A stretch of 21,960 nucleotides of DNA from an uncultured Parabacteroides sp. (GCA_900547435.1 URGO01000037.1:1-21960); one strand, 5' to 3'; positions 6,696 to 15,028 are shown, counted from the first letter of the stretch. Notes: generated by a model not told the origin, from the letters alone. Program-made: numbers and translations.

Positions 6696-7697
6696 ATGGC
6701 TTTATTTGAAAGTTACGACCGCAGAATCGATCATATCAACGCGGTTTTGAATGAATATGGTATCAACGGTATCGAAGATGCAAAAGCAATTTGTGCAGCA
6801 AAGGGCTTGGATCCATATACAATGTGTAAAGAGACTCAGCCTATCTGCTTTGAAAACGCTTGCTGGGCAAATGTAGTAGGTGCGGCTATCGCAAATAAGA
6901 AGGGCTGCACGAATGCAGCTGATGCAGCTGAAGCAATCGGTATCGGTTTGCAGGCATTCTGTATCAAAGGTTATGTAGCTGACGACCGCAAGGTTGGTAT
7001 CGGTCATGGTAACTTGGCAGCCCGTCTGCTTCGTGAAGAGACTAAGTGCTTCGCTTTCTTGGCAGGTCACGAGTCTTTCGCTGCAGCTGAAGGCGCTATC
7101 AAGATTGCAGAAATGGCAAACAAAGTACGTAAAGAACCGCTTCGCGTTATCTTGAACGGTTTGGGTAAGGATGCGGCTAAGATCATCTCTCGTATCAATG
7201 GTTTTACTTACGTGCAGACTCAGTTTGATTATGTAACAGGCGAAGTGAACGTAATCGAAGAAATCCCGTATTCAGACGGTCTTCGTGCAAAGGTAAAATG
7301 CTATGGTGCGGATGATGTACGCGAAGGCGTAGCTATCATGTGGAAGGAAGATGTAGATGTATCTATCACGGGTAACTCTACAAACCCGACTCGCTTCCAG
7401 CACCCGGTTGCAGGTACTTATAAGAAAGAACGTGTATTGGCTGGTAAGCCTTACTTCTCGGTAGCATCTGGTGGTGGTACAGGCCGTACGCTTCACCCGG
7501 ATAACATGGCAGCTGGTCCTGCATCATACGGTATGACTGATACTATGGGTCGTATGCACTCAGATGCTCAGTTCGCTGGTTCTTCATCTGTTCCTGCTCA
7601 CGTAGAAATGATGGGCTTCTTAGGAATGGGTAATAACCCGATGGTTGGAGCAACCGTAGCCGTAGCTGTGGCTATCGAAGAAGCAATGAAGAAGTAA
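6696..7697 (+). CDS. GGGtGRT-family protein (function unknown)
   Basis: A 333-residue soluble protein carrying the motif that names its family: GGGTGRT at residues 259-265, inside ASGGGTGRTLHPDNMAAGP. Other visible features are eight cysteines (33, 44, 51, 56, 71, 89, 118, 202), several of them clustered in residues 33-71; a glycine- and histidine-containing loop GIGHGNLAARLL (101-112); and a C-terminal Gly/Ala/Val-rich stretch. There is no signal peptide or membrane segment. It closes the operon with the NifU-like scaffold and the small membrane protein, and is followed by a terminator. The pairing suggests a cluster-dependent enzyme or a cluster-handling partner, which is inference. Codons are strongly biased to a small preferred set, as in abundant proteins. 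Family call firm, function unknown. Confidence 0.88.
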   Translation: MALFESYDRRIDHINAVLNEYGINGIEDAKAICAAKGLDPYTMCKETQPICFENACWANVVGAAIANKKGCTNAADAAEAIGIGLQAFCIKGYVADDRKVGIGHGNLAARLLREETKCFAFLAGHESFAAAEGAIKIAEMANKVRKEPLRVILNGLGKDAAKIISRINGFTYVQTQFDYVTGEVNVIEEIPYSDGLRAKVKCYGADDVREGVAIMWKEDVDVSITGNSTNPTRFQHPVAGTYKKERVLAGKPYFSVASGGGTGRTLHPDNMAAGPASYGMTDTMGRMHSDAQFAGSSSVPAHVEMMGFLGMGNNPMVGATVAVAVAIEEAMKK

Positions 7698-7716
7698 GTA
7701 ATTCTTCTCTAAATAT

Positions 7717-7752
7717 AAACTCCTGTAACTCTCTGGGTTATGGGAGTTTTTT
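7717..7752 (+). terminator. Rho-independent terminator after the GGGtGRT gene
   Basis: The sequence folds as a stem of 14 pairs including three G-U pairs (AAACTCCTGTAACT with GGTTATGGGAGTTT). The loop is five bases and a T run follows, through 7752. It sits 20 bases past the stop codon and ends the plus-strand operon before the convergent kinase gene. Confidence 0.85.
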
Positions 7753-7804
7753 GTTACTGTTGCGTAAAAAGTTCATCCCGATTTGAAAACAGAGGGCAGT
7801 GCCT

Positions 7805-8863
7805 TTATAGCCTTGTATGCAAAGGTAATGAAATTGTGAATGTGGTTTCGTGATAGGGGTGTGAGGTTACAGACAATTCTCCTCCGTGCATACGGATGAT
7901 TTGTCGGGACAAGCTAAGGCCAATGCCGGTTCCGTTCGTTTTAGTTGTAAAAAAAGGAATGAAAATGTCTTCCATCAAATCGGATGGGATGCCGGGACCA
8001 TTATCCGTTACACGTATGAACAGTGTCATTTCTTTACCATATACCTTTATGTGTATCTTTTTATCCGATTGTCCCACAAGAGCTTGTATGGCATTTTTCA
8101 ACAGATTGATTAGAACCTGCGATAACATGCCTTCGTCTGCATAGACCTGTATACCGGGTTGGGAAAAGTCAATGGAGAAATCTATGTGCTGTTGCAGCAG
8201 TTCTTCTTGGTATAGTATCTGAATGTCTTGCATCAAATTCGTCAACGAAAAATAGCCGGGCTCAGGTTGTTTCAAACGGGCGAATTGCCTGTAAGACTCT
8301 GTGAAAAAGATCAAGTTTTGTCCTTGATTTTTAATTGTTTCCAAACCGCGTATTGTCTTTCCGATAGTAAGGTCTGTAATCTCTTTGGCGTTTCTTGGAA
8401 TACTTTCAGTTTGAAAATAAGAAAGAAGCGTTTCGGAGAGTGAGACGATAGGGGTGATGGAATTCATTATTTCATGGGTCAATACCCGCATAAGTTTTTC
8501 CCAGGACTCATATTCTTTTTGATGCAGTTTGCGTTCAAATTCATTTTTCTTCTGTTCCGTAATCAATGCGTATATTCGATTAAAAGATGCGTGTAAATAA
8601 CGCTGCTCCCGGGAATCTAAGTTTTCCGGGAAATAGAGCATCGATTCATTGTCTTCTATGGAATCGAAAAAGAGCTTTATTCTTCTGTTGTAGGAATTCA
8701 GGTAGTAGACAAGCCTTCCGGCAAGCCCAAAACCAATCAAGACGGCAACTATCCCCAATATGATGGCCCGTTTTGAAACAATGCCTGCCAGTCCAAGTCC
8801 GAACATCAGGACAATGAGCCATACCCATAAAAGAATATGTATGTATAAACGAATACTGAACAT
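7805..8863 (-). CDS. Two-component sensor histidine kinase (NtrB/NtrY-like)
   Basis: A 352-residue inner-membrane kinase. Two closely spaced N-terminal helices (about 8-28 and 31-53) leave almost no periplasmic loop, so it probably senses a signal in the membrane or cytoplasm. A linker leads to the HisKA domain with His130 in RVLTHEIMNSITPI. The catalytic domain has Asn257 in NLLKNAIQ, DNGPGIP (287-293), FIPFFTT (301-307) and GTGIGLSLS (311-319). The gene begins six bases after the stop of the sigma-54 response regulator, so the two form an operon. It should phosphorylate that regulator and thereby control the divergent efflux operon. The stimulus cannot be read; envelope stress or a toxic compound is a guess. 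Confidence 0.92.
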   Translation of the reverse strand: MFSIRLYIHILLWVWLIVLMFGLGLAGIVSKRAIILGIVAVLIGFGLAGRLVYYLNSYNRRIKLFFDSIEDNESMLYFPENLDSREQRYLHASFNRIYALITEQKKNEFERKLHQKEYESWEKLMRVLTHEIMNSITPIVSLSETLLSYFQTESIPRNAKEITDLTIGKTIRGLETIKNQGQNLIFFTESYRQFARLKQPEPGYFSLTNLMQDIQILYQEELLQQHIDFSIDFSQPGIQVYADEGMLSQVLINLLKNAIQALVGQSDKKIHIKVYGKEMTLFIRVTDNGPGIPSDLMEDIFIPFFTTKTNGTGIGLSLSRQIIRMHGGELSVTSHPYHETTFTISLPLHTRL

Positions 8864-8869
8864 GTGACA

Positions 8870-10204
8870 TTAGAAATTAAAACGCTTCAACTTGTTGTAT
8901 AATGTTTGTCTGCTTATTCCTAATTGTTCCGCGGCAGCCGTCAGATTCTCTGCATTTTGAGAGATGGCAGCCAATATGGCTTTTCTTTCCACTTCCTTTA
9001 AATTCGGCACTTTGTCAAGCGAAAACGTCTTGTCCGAATGGAGGGTTAGTTCTGCGGGAGTTATCACATTCTTTTCTGCCAGGATTACAGCTTTTTCAAT
9101 CGTATATTGCAATTCCCGGATATTTCCCGGCCAATTATGGTTTTCCAGCTTTTTTATAGTTTGGGGATGCAAAGTCAATCCTGTCCGTTTATACAGGGCT
9201 GTATATTTTTTCAGGAAATAATCCGCGAAAAGGGCAATATCTTCTTTTCGATACCGTAAAGGAGGTATCTCTATTTGTATTGTGTTGATGCGATAAAACA
9301 AATCCTCGCGGAAAAGCGATTGCTTTACCATTTCGTGTAAATTGCGGTTGGTGGCGGCAATTAGCCGTATGTCAATCGGGATTCTTTTGTTGCTTCCCAG
9401 GCGGGTTATTTCCCTATTTTGCAAGGCGACCAATAGCTTCGCCTGCAAAGCCAATGACAGGTTCCCTATTTCATCCAGAAAAAGAGTGCTTCCGTTGGCT
9501 GCTTCAAATTTACCTATTCTGCTTTCATGAGCATCTGTGAAAGCTCCTTTCTCATGGCCGAACAGTTCACTTTCGAATAACGACTCACTGATAGCTCCCA
9601 TATCTACATTACACATTTCCTGTTGGCTGCGAAGCGACAAACGATGGATTTCACGGGCCAGCATTTCCTTGCCGGTGCCATTCTCACCATAGATTAAGAT
9701 GTTTGCATCAGTTTTTGCCACTTTGGTCACCAGCTTTATGATTTTCATCATAGCAGGAGAATGCCCGATAATCATTGCCGGCTCCTTCGGGCCTTTAACC
9801 GGTTTAGCGGATAATCTGTTTTGGGTTTCTTGTAAAGCTGTTCGTATTTTCTTTAGTAAGCTATCATTATTCCAAGGCTTCAATACGAAATCAGCGGCCC
9901 CGTTTTTTAGTGATTTCACGGCAAGCTCGACATCTCCATATGCTGTCAACATGATAACCGGCAGTTCCGGTTTCACCTCGTGGATGCGCTGAAGCCAAAA
10001 CAAGCCCTCATTGCCTGTATTGAAGCCTACGGAAAAATTCATATCCAAAATGACCAGATCAATTGCGCATCTGTCCAACACCGGAAATATCCGGTTGGGG
10101 TCAGATACGGTTTCTATTCTTTCAAACTCCCTTTCCAAAAGCAGCTCCAGGGTAGTCAATACACTCTTGTTGTCATCCACAATCAGGATAGTAGCGGTTT
10201 GCAT
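8870..10204 (-). CDS. NtrC-type sigma-54-dependent response regulator
   Basis: A 444-residue activator with three domains. The receiver (1-125) has the acidic pair Asp10/Asp11, phospho-acceptor Asp54 (LVILDMN), Thr87 and Lys109 (VLKPW). The AAA+ sigma-54-interacting domain (about 142-370) has Walker A GENGTGKE (173-180), ESELFGHEKG, the sigma-contact loop GAFTDA (220-225) in place of the canonical GAFTGA, and Walker B LFLDEIG (241-247). The C-terminal Fis-type helix-turn-helix ends LTAAAEQLGISRQTLYNKLKRF. I chose the ATG at 10204; the frame also extends to a TTG at 10264. It is the first gene of an operon with the kinase. Three 15-bp dyads in the divergent gap are likely its own binding sites, two placed to activate the efflux operon and one beside its own promoter. 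Confidence 0.95.
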   Translation of the reverse strand: MQTATILIVDDNKSVLTTLELLLEREFERIETVSDPNRIFPVLDRCAIDLVILDMNFSVGFNTGNEGLFWLQRIHEVKPELPVIMLTAYGDVELAVKSLKNGAADFVLKPWNNDSLLKKIRTALQETQNRLSAKPVKGPKEPAMIIGHSPAMMKIIKLVTKVAKTDANILIYGENGTGKEMLAREIHRLSLRSQQEMCNVDMGAISESLFESELFGHEKGAFTDAHESRIGKFEAANGSTLFLDEIGNLSLALQAKLLVALQNREITRLGSNKRIPIDIRLIAATNRNLHEMVKQSLFREDLFYRINTIQIEIPPLRYRKEDIALFADYFLKKYTALYKRTGLTLHPQTIKKLENHNWPGNIRELQYTIEKAVILAEKNVITPAELTLHSDKTFSLDKVPNLKEVERKAILAAISQNAENLTAAAEQLGISRQTLYNKLKRFNF

Positions 10205-10221
10205 ATACTCTTTTTTGAGAG

Positions 10222-10253
10222 CGAAGGTATCAGTTTTATAGTTATCCGGCAAA
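10222..10253 (-). promoter_or_regulatory. Candidate promoter of the regulator-kinase operon
   Basis: On the minus strand: TTTG at 10253-10250, 20 bases, then TACCTTCG at 10229-10222, one mismatch from TAnnTTTG. No -24/-12 element is visible here, so the regulator operon probably uses the primary sigma factor. The 15-bp dyad at 10259-10273 lies just upstream. Confidence 0.4.
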
Positions 10254-10258
10254 AAAGC

Positions 10259-10273
10259 GTCCAATTATTGGAC
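10259..10273. promoter_or_regulatory. 15-bp dyad GTCCAA-TTA-TTGGAC, probable regulator site
   Basis: A perfect inverted repeat of GTCCAA around a three-base centre. It has the same architecture as the two dyads at 10343 and 10366, giving the shared pattern GTCyAA-N3-TTrGAC. It is six bases upstream of the -33 candidate of the regulator gene, a position suited to autoregulation. Confidence 0.6.
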
Positions 10274-10342
10274 ACATTTGGGAAATTATTGTGTTCTTTA
10301 ATTCATCTGAATGAGGGCAAATATACATCAGCTTCTGGCTAT

Positions 10343-10380
10343 GTCTAAAAATTAGACGTTTAAACGTCCAAAAATTAGAC
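10343..10380. promoter_or_regulatory. Paired enhancer dyads (upstream activating sequences) for the sigma-54 regulator
   Basis: GTCTAAAAATTAGAC (10343-10357) is a perfect dyad and GTCCAAAAATTAGAC (10366-10380) differs in one arm position. Their centres are 23 bp apart, on about the same DNA face. The sequence joining them, GACGTTTAAACGTC at 10355-10368, is itself a perfect palindrome. The pair lies about 80-117 bases upstream of the start predicted from the -24/-12 promoter at 10434, the usual distance for NtrC-type enhancers. Assignment to the adjacent regulator is inference from position and symmetry. Confidence 0.75.
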
Positions 10381-10433
10381 ATCTTTATTTCTTATGCTTT
10401 TATAATATGCTAATTATTAATCACTTGTATTCG

Positions 10434-10449
10434 TGGTACGCAATTTGTA
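10434..10449 (+). promoter_or_regulatory. Sigma-54 (-24/-12) promoter of the efflux operon
   Basis: TGGTACGCAATTTGTA fits the RpoN consensus TGGyACG-N4-TTGCw except for T in place of C at -12. The GG pair and the -12 element have the fixed spacing sigma-54 requires. The start would be near 10460, leaving a 68-base leader before the adaptor ATG at 10528. Enhancer dyads upstream and an NtrC-type regulator next door support the call. Confidence 0.75.
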
Positions 10450-10527
10450 TTGTAAGTTTTGTCAGCTTATCAATTCGTTTTCTCGGATGAACATTTGCGG
10501 ACATTCATTAATTAGAATACAAAAAAG

Positions 10528-11799
10528 ATGAAGCAGATTGATTATAACGGTATGGATTTTAAAATTGAGCAAAAGTCTCGTTTTTCGAAGAAAATCATTT
10601 ATATTGCAACAGGTTTGATTATCTTTTTTATGGGGCTGTTGTGGTTCATATTTCGTGATACCTCTTCTTCTATGAACGTGGATAAAGATAGTATAACCAT
10701 ATCTGTTGTAAGGCAAGGAGAATTTAACGATTATATTCGGGTAGTGGGGCAAGTTATTCCTGACCGGATAATTTATTTGGATGCCATAGAGGGCGGACGT
10801 GTGGAAGAGCGTTTGATAGAAGAAGGAGCACAGGTAAAAGCCGGGGATGTCATTATCCGTCTAAGCAATCCTCTGCTTAATATCGGTATTCTGCTAAGTG
10901 AGGCCGATTTGGCTTATCAGGAAAATGAGCTTCGCAATACGCGCCTGAATATGGAGCAAGAGCATCTTAGTTTAAAGCAAGAACGTATAGCTCTGAATAA
11001 AGAATGGGTACAAAAGAAACGTCGTTTTGAACAGTATTCGCGTTTGTATCAGGAGAATTTAATATCGCGTGAAGATTGTCTGCGAGCTCAGGAAGATTAT
11101 CATTCTGCGTCCGAGCAAATTAAAGTCTTGGATGAAAGAATCAAACAGGATATCCTGTTACGCGACAATCAGCTTCAAAGTCTGAATGAGAATATCCGGA
11201 ACATCAAGAAAAGCCTTTTGCTTGTGCGCGAGCGTTTGGAAAACCTGAAGGTAAAAGCACCGGTTGACGGGCAGCTGGGAAATATAGAGGCTCAAATAGG
11301 GCAATCTATATCCCAGGGTGAGCGTATCGGGCAAATCATTACCCCGGAATTGAAAGTGGAGGCTAAAATAGATGAACATTATGTGGAACGCATCCATCCC
11401 GGACTTTCTGCCGGTTTTGAACGTGAAGGGAAAAAATATGACATGAGAATGACAAAGGTATATCCGGAAGTGCAGGATGGACAATTCCGTACGGACTTGC
11501 ATTTTGTTTCAGATAGGCCCGCCAATATCCGTTCCGGACAAACTTATCATTTGGATGTGCAACTGGGCGACCCGGTACAAGCTGTTATTATCCCACGGGG
11601 AAGTTTTTATCAGTCAAGCGGGGGAGAATATGTATATGTGGTGGATGCGGAAGAAAAAACCGCGCGCCGGCGTCAAGGACGTTTAGGGCGCCAGAATCCT
11701 TTGTATTACGAGGTATTGGAGGGCTTGAGTCCCGGAGAGAAAATTATTATTTCGGGATATGATTTGTTTGGTAATAATGAACGTTTAAATTTACGATAA
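10528..11799 (+). CDS. Periplasmic adaptor (membrane fusion) subunit of a MacAB-like efflux system
   Basis: A 423-residue HlyD/MacA-type adaptor that would link an inner-membrane ABC pump to an outer-membrane channel. One membrane anchor lies at about 23-42. It is followed by the first half of a lipoyl/barrel-sandwich domain (VVGQVIPDRIIYLDAIEGGRVEERL...VKAGDVIIRL) and a long charged alpha-helical hairpin of roughly 125-235, rich in Glu, Gln, Lys and Arg. The second lipoyl half is LKVKAPVDGQLGNIEAQIGQSISQGERIG, and beta-barrel and membrane-proximal domains end with VLEGLSPGEKIIISGYDLFG. The stop overlaps the permease ATG by one base (TAATG). It is the first gene of the predicted sigma-54 operon. 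The exported substrate is unknown. Confidence 0.9.
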   Translation: MKQIDYNGMDFKIEQKSRFSKKIIYIATGLIIFFMGLLWFIFRDTSSSMNVDKDSITISVVRQGEFNDYIRVVGQVIPDRIIYLDAIEGGRVEERLIEEGAQVKAGDVIIRLSNPLLNIGILLSEADLAYQENELRNTRLNMEQEHLSLKQERIALNKEWVQKKRRFEQYSRLYQENLISREDCLRAQEDYHSASEQIKVLDERIKQDILLRDNQLQSLNENIRNIKKSLLLVRERLENLKVKAPVDGQLGNIEAQIGQSISQGERIGQIITPELKVEAKIDEHYVERIHPGLSAGFEREGKKYDMRMTKVYPEVQDGQFRTDLHFVSDRPANIRSGQTYHLDVQLGDPVQAVIIPRGSFYQSSGGEYVYVVDAEEKTARRRQGRLGRQNPLYYEVLEGLSPGEKIIISGYDLFGNNERLNLR

Positions 11800-14204
11800 T
11801 GGAATATTGGTCTCAGATTGTGAAAAGCCAGCGAGCGAAAAAATCCCTTTCTGCTCTCAATGTATTTGGTCTTTCCGTATGTATCGGCGCGGCTTTGCTG
11901 ATTCTGTTTTATGTAAGATTCGAATTAAGTTTTGATTCGTTTCATGATGGTGAGCGAATCTATCGTGTAGAAAGCCGACTTTATGAAGGGGATAGATTGA
12001 CGGACAACTGGGCAACCACTACATTTGGCCATGCCCCTGTCATGTATCGTGAGATTCCCGGCATAGAGCAGTATGTAAGAGTAACTGCGCAAGATCGCGA
12101 GCAAGAAGTGACTTATAATGACCGTCAGTTCATTGAAGAACATTATTGCTATACGGAGCCGTCCTTCTTCGAGTTGTTTAATTTTCCTATTATCCAAGGA
12201 GAAAAGACAGGGCAATTGGTTCGTCCCCATACCGCGGTCATTACAGAGAGTGCCGCGCACCGCTATTTTGCCGATAGCAACCCCATTGGCAAAATCCTGA
12301 CTTTCAAGACGCCTTCATCCGAACAGCATATTGAAATTACCGGAGTCATCGCGGATATGCCCTATAATTCTCATTTGCGTTATGATTTCTTATTATCCTA
12401 TTCTTCCCTTCCCGAAGCACGGCGTGACATTTGGTATATTCACGGTGTATATACTTATGTCCGCCTTGAATCGGGCAAAAATCCGCAGGACATAGAGACG
12501 GCCTTTCATGCTATATCTCCGAAGTATAAGACCTCCGCATTAAAACATAAAGATTGGAGGGCCGAACTTATTCCTCTGAAAGATATACATCTGACTCCTC
12601 GCAAATCTTATGAAAAAGAAGAAAAAGGAAGCAAAACCGCCATCGGTATTCTTTCGGTCATGGCCATTGCTCTATTGCTGATAGGTTGGGTAAATGCGCT
12701 GAATCTGACCATCGCCCGTTATTTGGAACGAGGTAGGGAATTCGGGCTTCGCAAGGTATTCGGGGCTTCCCGGCATCAGATTATCATACAAGGACTATTG
12801 GAATCCGGATTATTCAATGCCGTGGCATTGGTTTTAGCATTCGGATGGATAGAAGTCTAGTTGCCCGTCGCTTCCCGTTGGGTGGGGCAGGATTTCGCGT
12901 TTGACGTATTCCGGTCTTGGGAATGCTGGGGCATGTTGGCCATGATATTTGCTTGTGGAACCCTTTTTATTGGTTTGTACCCGTCGTTTTTACTGACTCA
13001 TATCAGACCTTCGGACATCATGCGAGGGAAATTATTGCATAGCCGGAAAGGAAACAAAATAAGAAAGCTATTGCTTGTTGTCCAATTCATGGCTTCTTTC
13101 ATTTTGGTTTCGGGAACAATTGTCGTAATCCGCCAAATACAGTATATGCAGCAAACGACTTCTTCCGCCCTGTTCCGTCATGTATTGGTGTTGAAGTATC
13201 CGGCCCTCACGGAAAATATGTCCGTGCAGATGGAGAACTTCAAGAAAAGGTTGGAACTGGAATCCTACATCAGCCATGTCTCCGTTTCCGGGGCCGTGCC
13301 CGGTATGGAGGTGGCGAATTATTTTACAAACCGTCCTTATGGAAGTGATATCTCAGAAATAAAACTGATACAAATGTTCGCGGTTGATTTTGATTATTTG
13401 ACGCTATATGCTCCGAAGCTTCTTTGTGGCCGTACTTTCTCTGAAGATTATGGGAATGAACTGAATAAGGTGGTTTTGAACGAGGAGGCTGTCCGGATAC
13501 TGGGATATTCCTCACCGGAAGAGGCCTTAGGGAAGCAATTGGCTATGGAAGTATTGGAAGAGCCCTTGGAGGTAATTGGTGTTGTAAGCAACTATCACCA
13601 GCAATCGCTGGCCGAACCCTATAAGCCTATCATGTTCTTCCTGAAAGAGCGGGTGCCTTTTATTGCTACACCTTATATCTCCATTCAACTAAAGTCCGAA
13701 ATCGATTCCAAGCGGCTTTCCGAGATAGAGCAATTATACAAGACCTATTTCCCGTCGGCGGTTTTCTCTTATTTTAAGTTGAGCGATTATAACTATGAAC
13801 TGTATAAGTCCGACCGTAATTTCAGTTGGATTTTCACTTGCGCGTCCATCCTGGCGATATTTGTCGCTTGTTTAGGATTGTGGATTATGACCCTCTTTTC
13901 TACTATGGCCCGAGTAAGGGAAATTGGAATAAGAAAGGTTTTGGGAGCCGGCAAAGCAAGTCTTTTCTTTGTGTTGACACGCGAATTGATGCTGCTTATC
14001 CTCCTTGCTACGGCATTAGGGACTCCCGTTTCTATTATTTTGATGGAGGAATGGCTCAAGACGTATGCCTTCCATATTGCCTTACCTTGGTGGGGATATG
14101 TCTTGGCATTTGCAGGAATGGTGTGTGTTGCGTTAGTAACGGTAGTTCGCCAGGTTTGGCGTGTCATCCGTTTGAAACCGATGCGTATTTTAAGGAATGA
14201 ATAA
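11799..14204 (+). pseudogene. FtsX/MacB-type ABC permease interrupted by an in-frame TAG
   Basis: The frame codes for about 800 residues, the usual size of Bacteroidetes MacB-like permeases with two repeats, but codon 354 (12858-12860) is TAG. Before the stop there is a first helix (ALNVFGLSVCIGAALLILFY), a periplasmic MacB core domain, a second helix near 277-300 and the FtsX motif REFGLRKVFGASRHQI. The stop falls in the third helix. After it, in the same frame, come VASRWVGQDFAF, a fourth helix, a second core domain and a C-terminal FtsX domain with REIGIRKVLGAGKASL, ending PMRILRNE. A TTG directly after the stop and an ATG at 12934 could restart translation only mid-domain. No other frameshift is visible. 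It is either a recent nonsense mutation or a base-call error; TAG is an ordinary terminator elsewhere here. Confidence 0.88.
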
Positions 14205-14226
14205 TTTAAATATTTAATAAATAGGT

Positions 14227-14889
14227 ATGATTAGAACAGAGAATCTCTCTATGGTCTTCGCTACAGAAGATGTACAGACCAGAGCATTGAATCAGATAAA
14301 TTTGGAGATAGGGCAAGGGGAATTTGTAGCTATTATGGGACCTTCCGGATGTGGCAAATCCACTTTGCTGAATATTTTAGGGACGTTGGACACACCTACT
14401 TCCGGCAAATATTTTATCAATGAAATAGAAATGACCCGAATGAGCGAGAGCCAGTTGAGCAATTTCCGCAAGAAAAATATCGGTTTTGTCTTTCAGAGTT
14501 TTAACCTGATAGATGAATTGACCGTATTTGAAAATGTGGAATTGCCATTAGTTTATTTAAATGTTCGAAAATCGGAACGAAGACGAAAGGTAATGGAGGT
14601 ATTAGAACAAATGAACATGGCCCATCGTGCCGGACATTTCCCGCAACAATTGTCCGGAGGACAACAACAACGGGTGGCCATTGCCCGTGCAATCGTTACG
14701 GATTGTCCTTTGATTTTAGCCGATGAACCAACGGGCAATTTGGATTCGACTAATGGCATTGAAGTAATGTCATTGCTTCAAAAGCTTAATGAACAGGGAA
14801 CTACTATTATAATGGTTACCCATTCGGAAAGAGATGCCGGTTATGCCCATCGAATCATTTATTTGTTGGATGGAAGAATCGTTAAATAG
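14227..14889 (+). CDS. ABC transporter ATP-binding protein (MacB/LolD-like)
   Basis: A 220-residue ATPase that powers the neighbouring FtsX-type permease. It has Walker A GPSGCGKS (38-45), Q-loop Gln90 (FVFQSFNL), signature LSGGQ (142-146), Walker B LILADEP (162-168), the D-loop NLDS and switch His199 (VTHS). TPTSGKYFINE and the DELTVFENVELPL segment are typical of the MacB/LolD group. It starts 22 bases after the permease stop and ends the operon. All catalytic motifs are intact, so the ATPase looks functional even though its permease is interrupted. Confidence 0.95.
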   Translation: MIRTENLSMVFATEDVQTRALNQINLEIGQGEFVAIMGPSGCGKSTLLNILGTLDTPTSGKYFINEIEMTRMSESQLSNFRKKNIGFVFQSFNLIDELTVFENVELPLVYLNVRKSERRRKVMEVLEQMNMAHRAGHFPQQLSGGQQQRVAIARAIVTDCPLILADEPTGNLDSTNGIEVMSLLQKLNEQGTTIIMVTHSERDAGYAHRIIYLLDGRIVK

Positions 14890-14983
14890 GTAAGAGTTTG
14901 TTTTAAATGCTGTCGTAGCCATGTTTTAGAGAAAAGATAACAAATATGTCCGGGTTATAATCATGACTTTACAAAGAAAATTA

Positions 14984-14991
14984 TATCTTTG
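14984..14991 (+). promoter_or_regulatory. Candidate -7 box for the DUF1080 gene
   Basis: TATCTTTG matches TAnnTTTG, 37 bases before the ATG at 15029. The -33 region is not convincing. It suggests this gene is transcribed separately from the efflux operon, although no terminator is visible in 14890-14983. Confidence 0.4.
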
Positions 14992-15028
14992 CTCCCATTA
15001 GCAGATTTACTAATAAAGAAAGTGTATC

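Noticed and set aside
12858..12860. TAG recoding (suppression or pyrrolysine) in the permease
   Set aside because: TAG ends the transferase, GldD-like and ABC ATPase genes in this window as an ordinary stop, and no recoding signal is apparent; nonsense mutation or base error is simpler.
12861..14204. Second half of the permease as an independent gene
   Set aside because: It would begin at a TTG right after the stop, in the middle of an FtsX domain, with no ribosome-binding site or signal; it is the continuation of the upstream frame.
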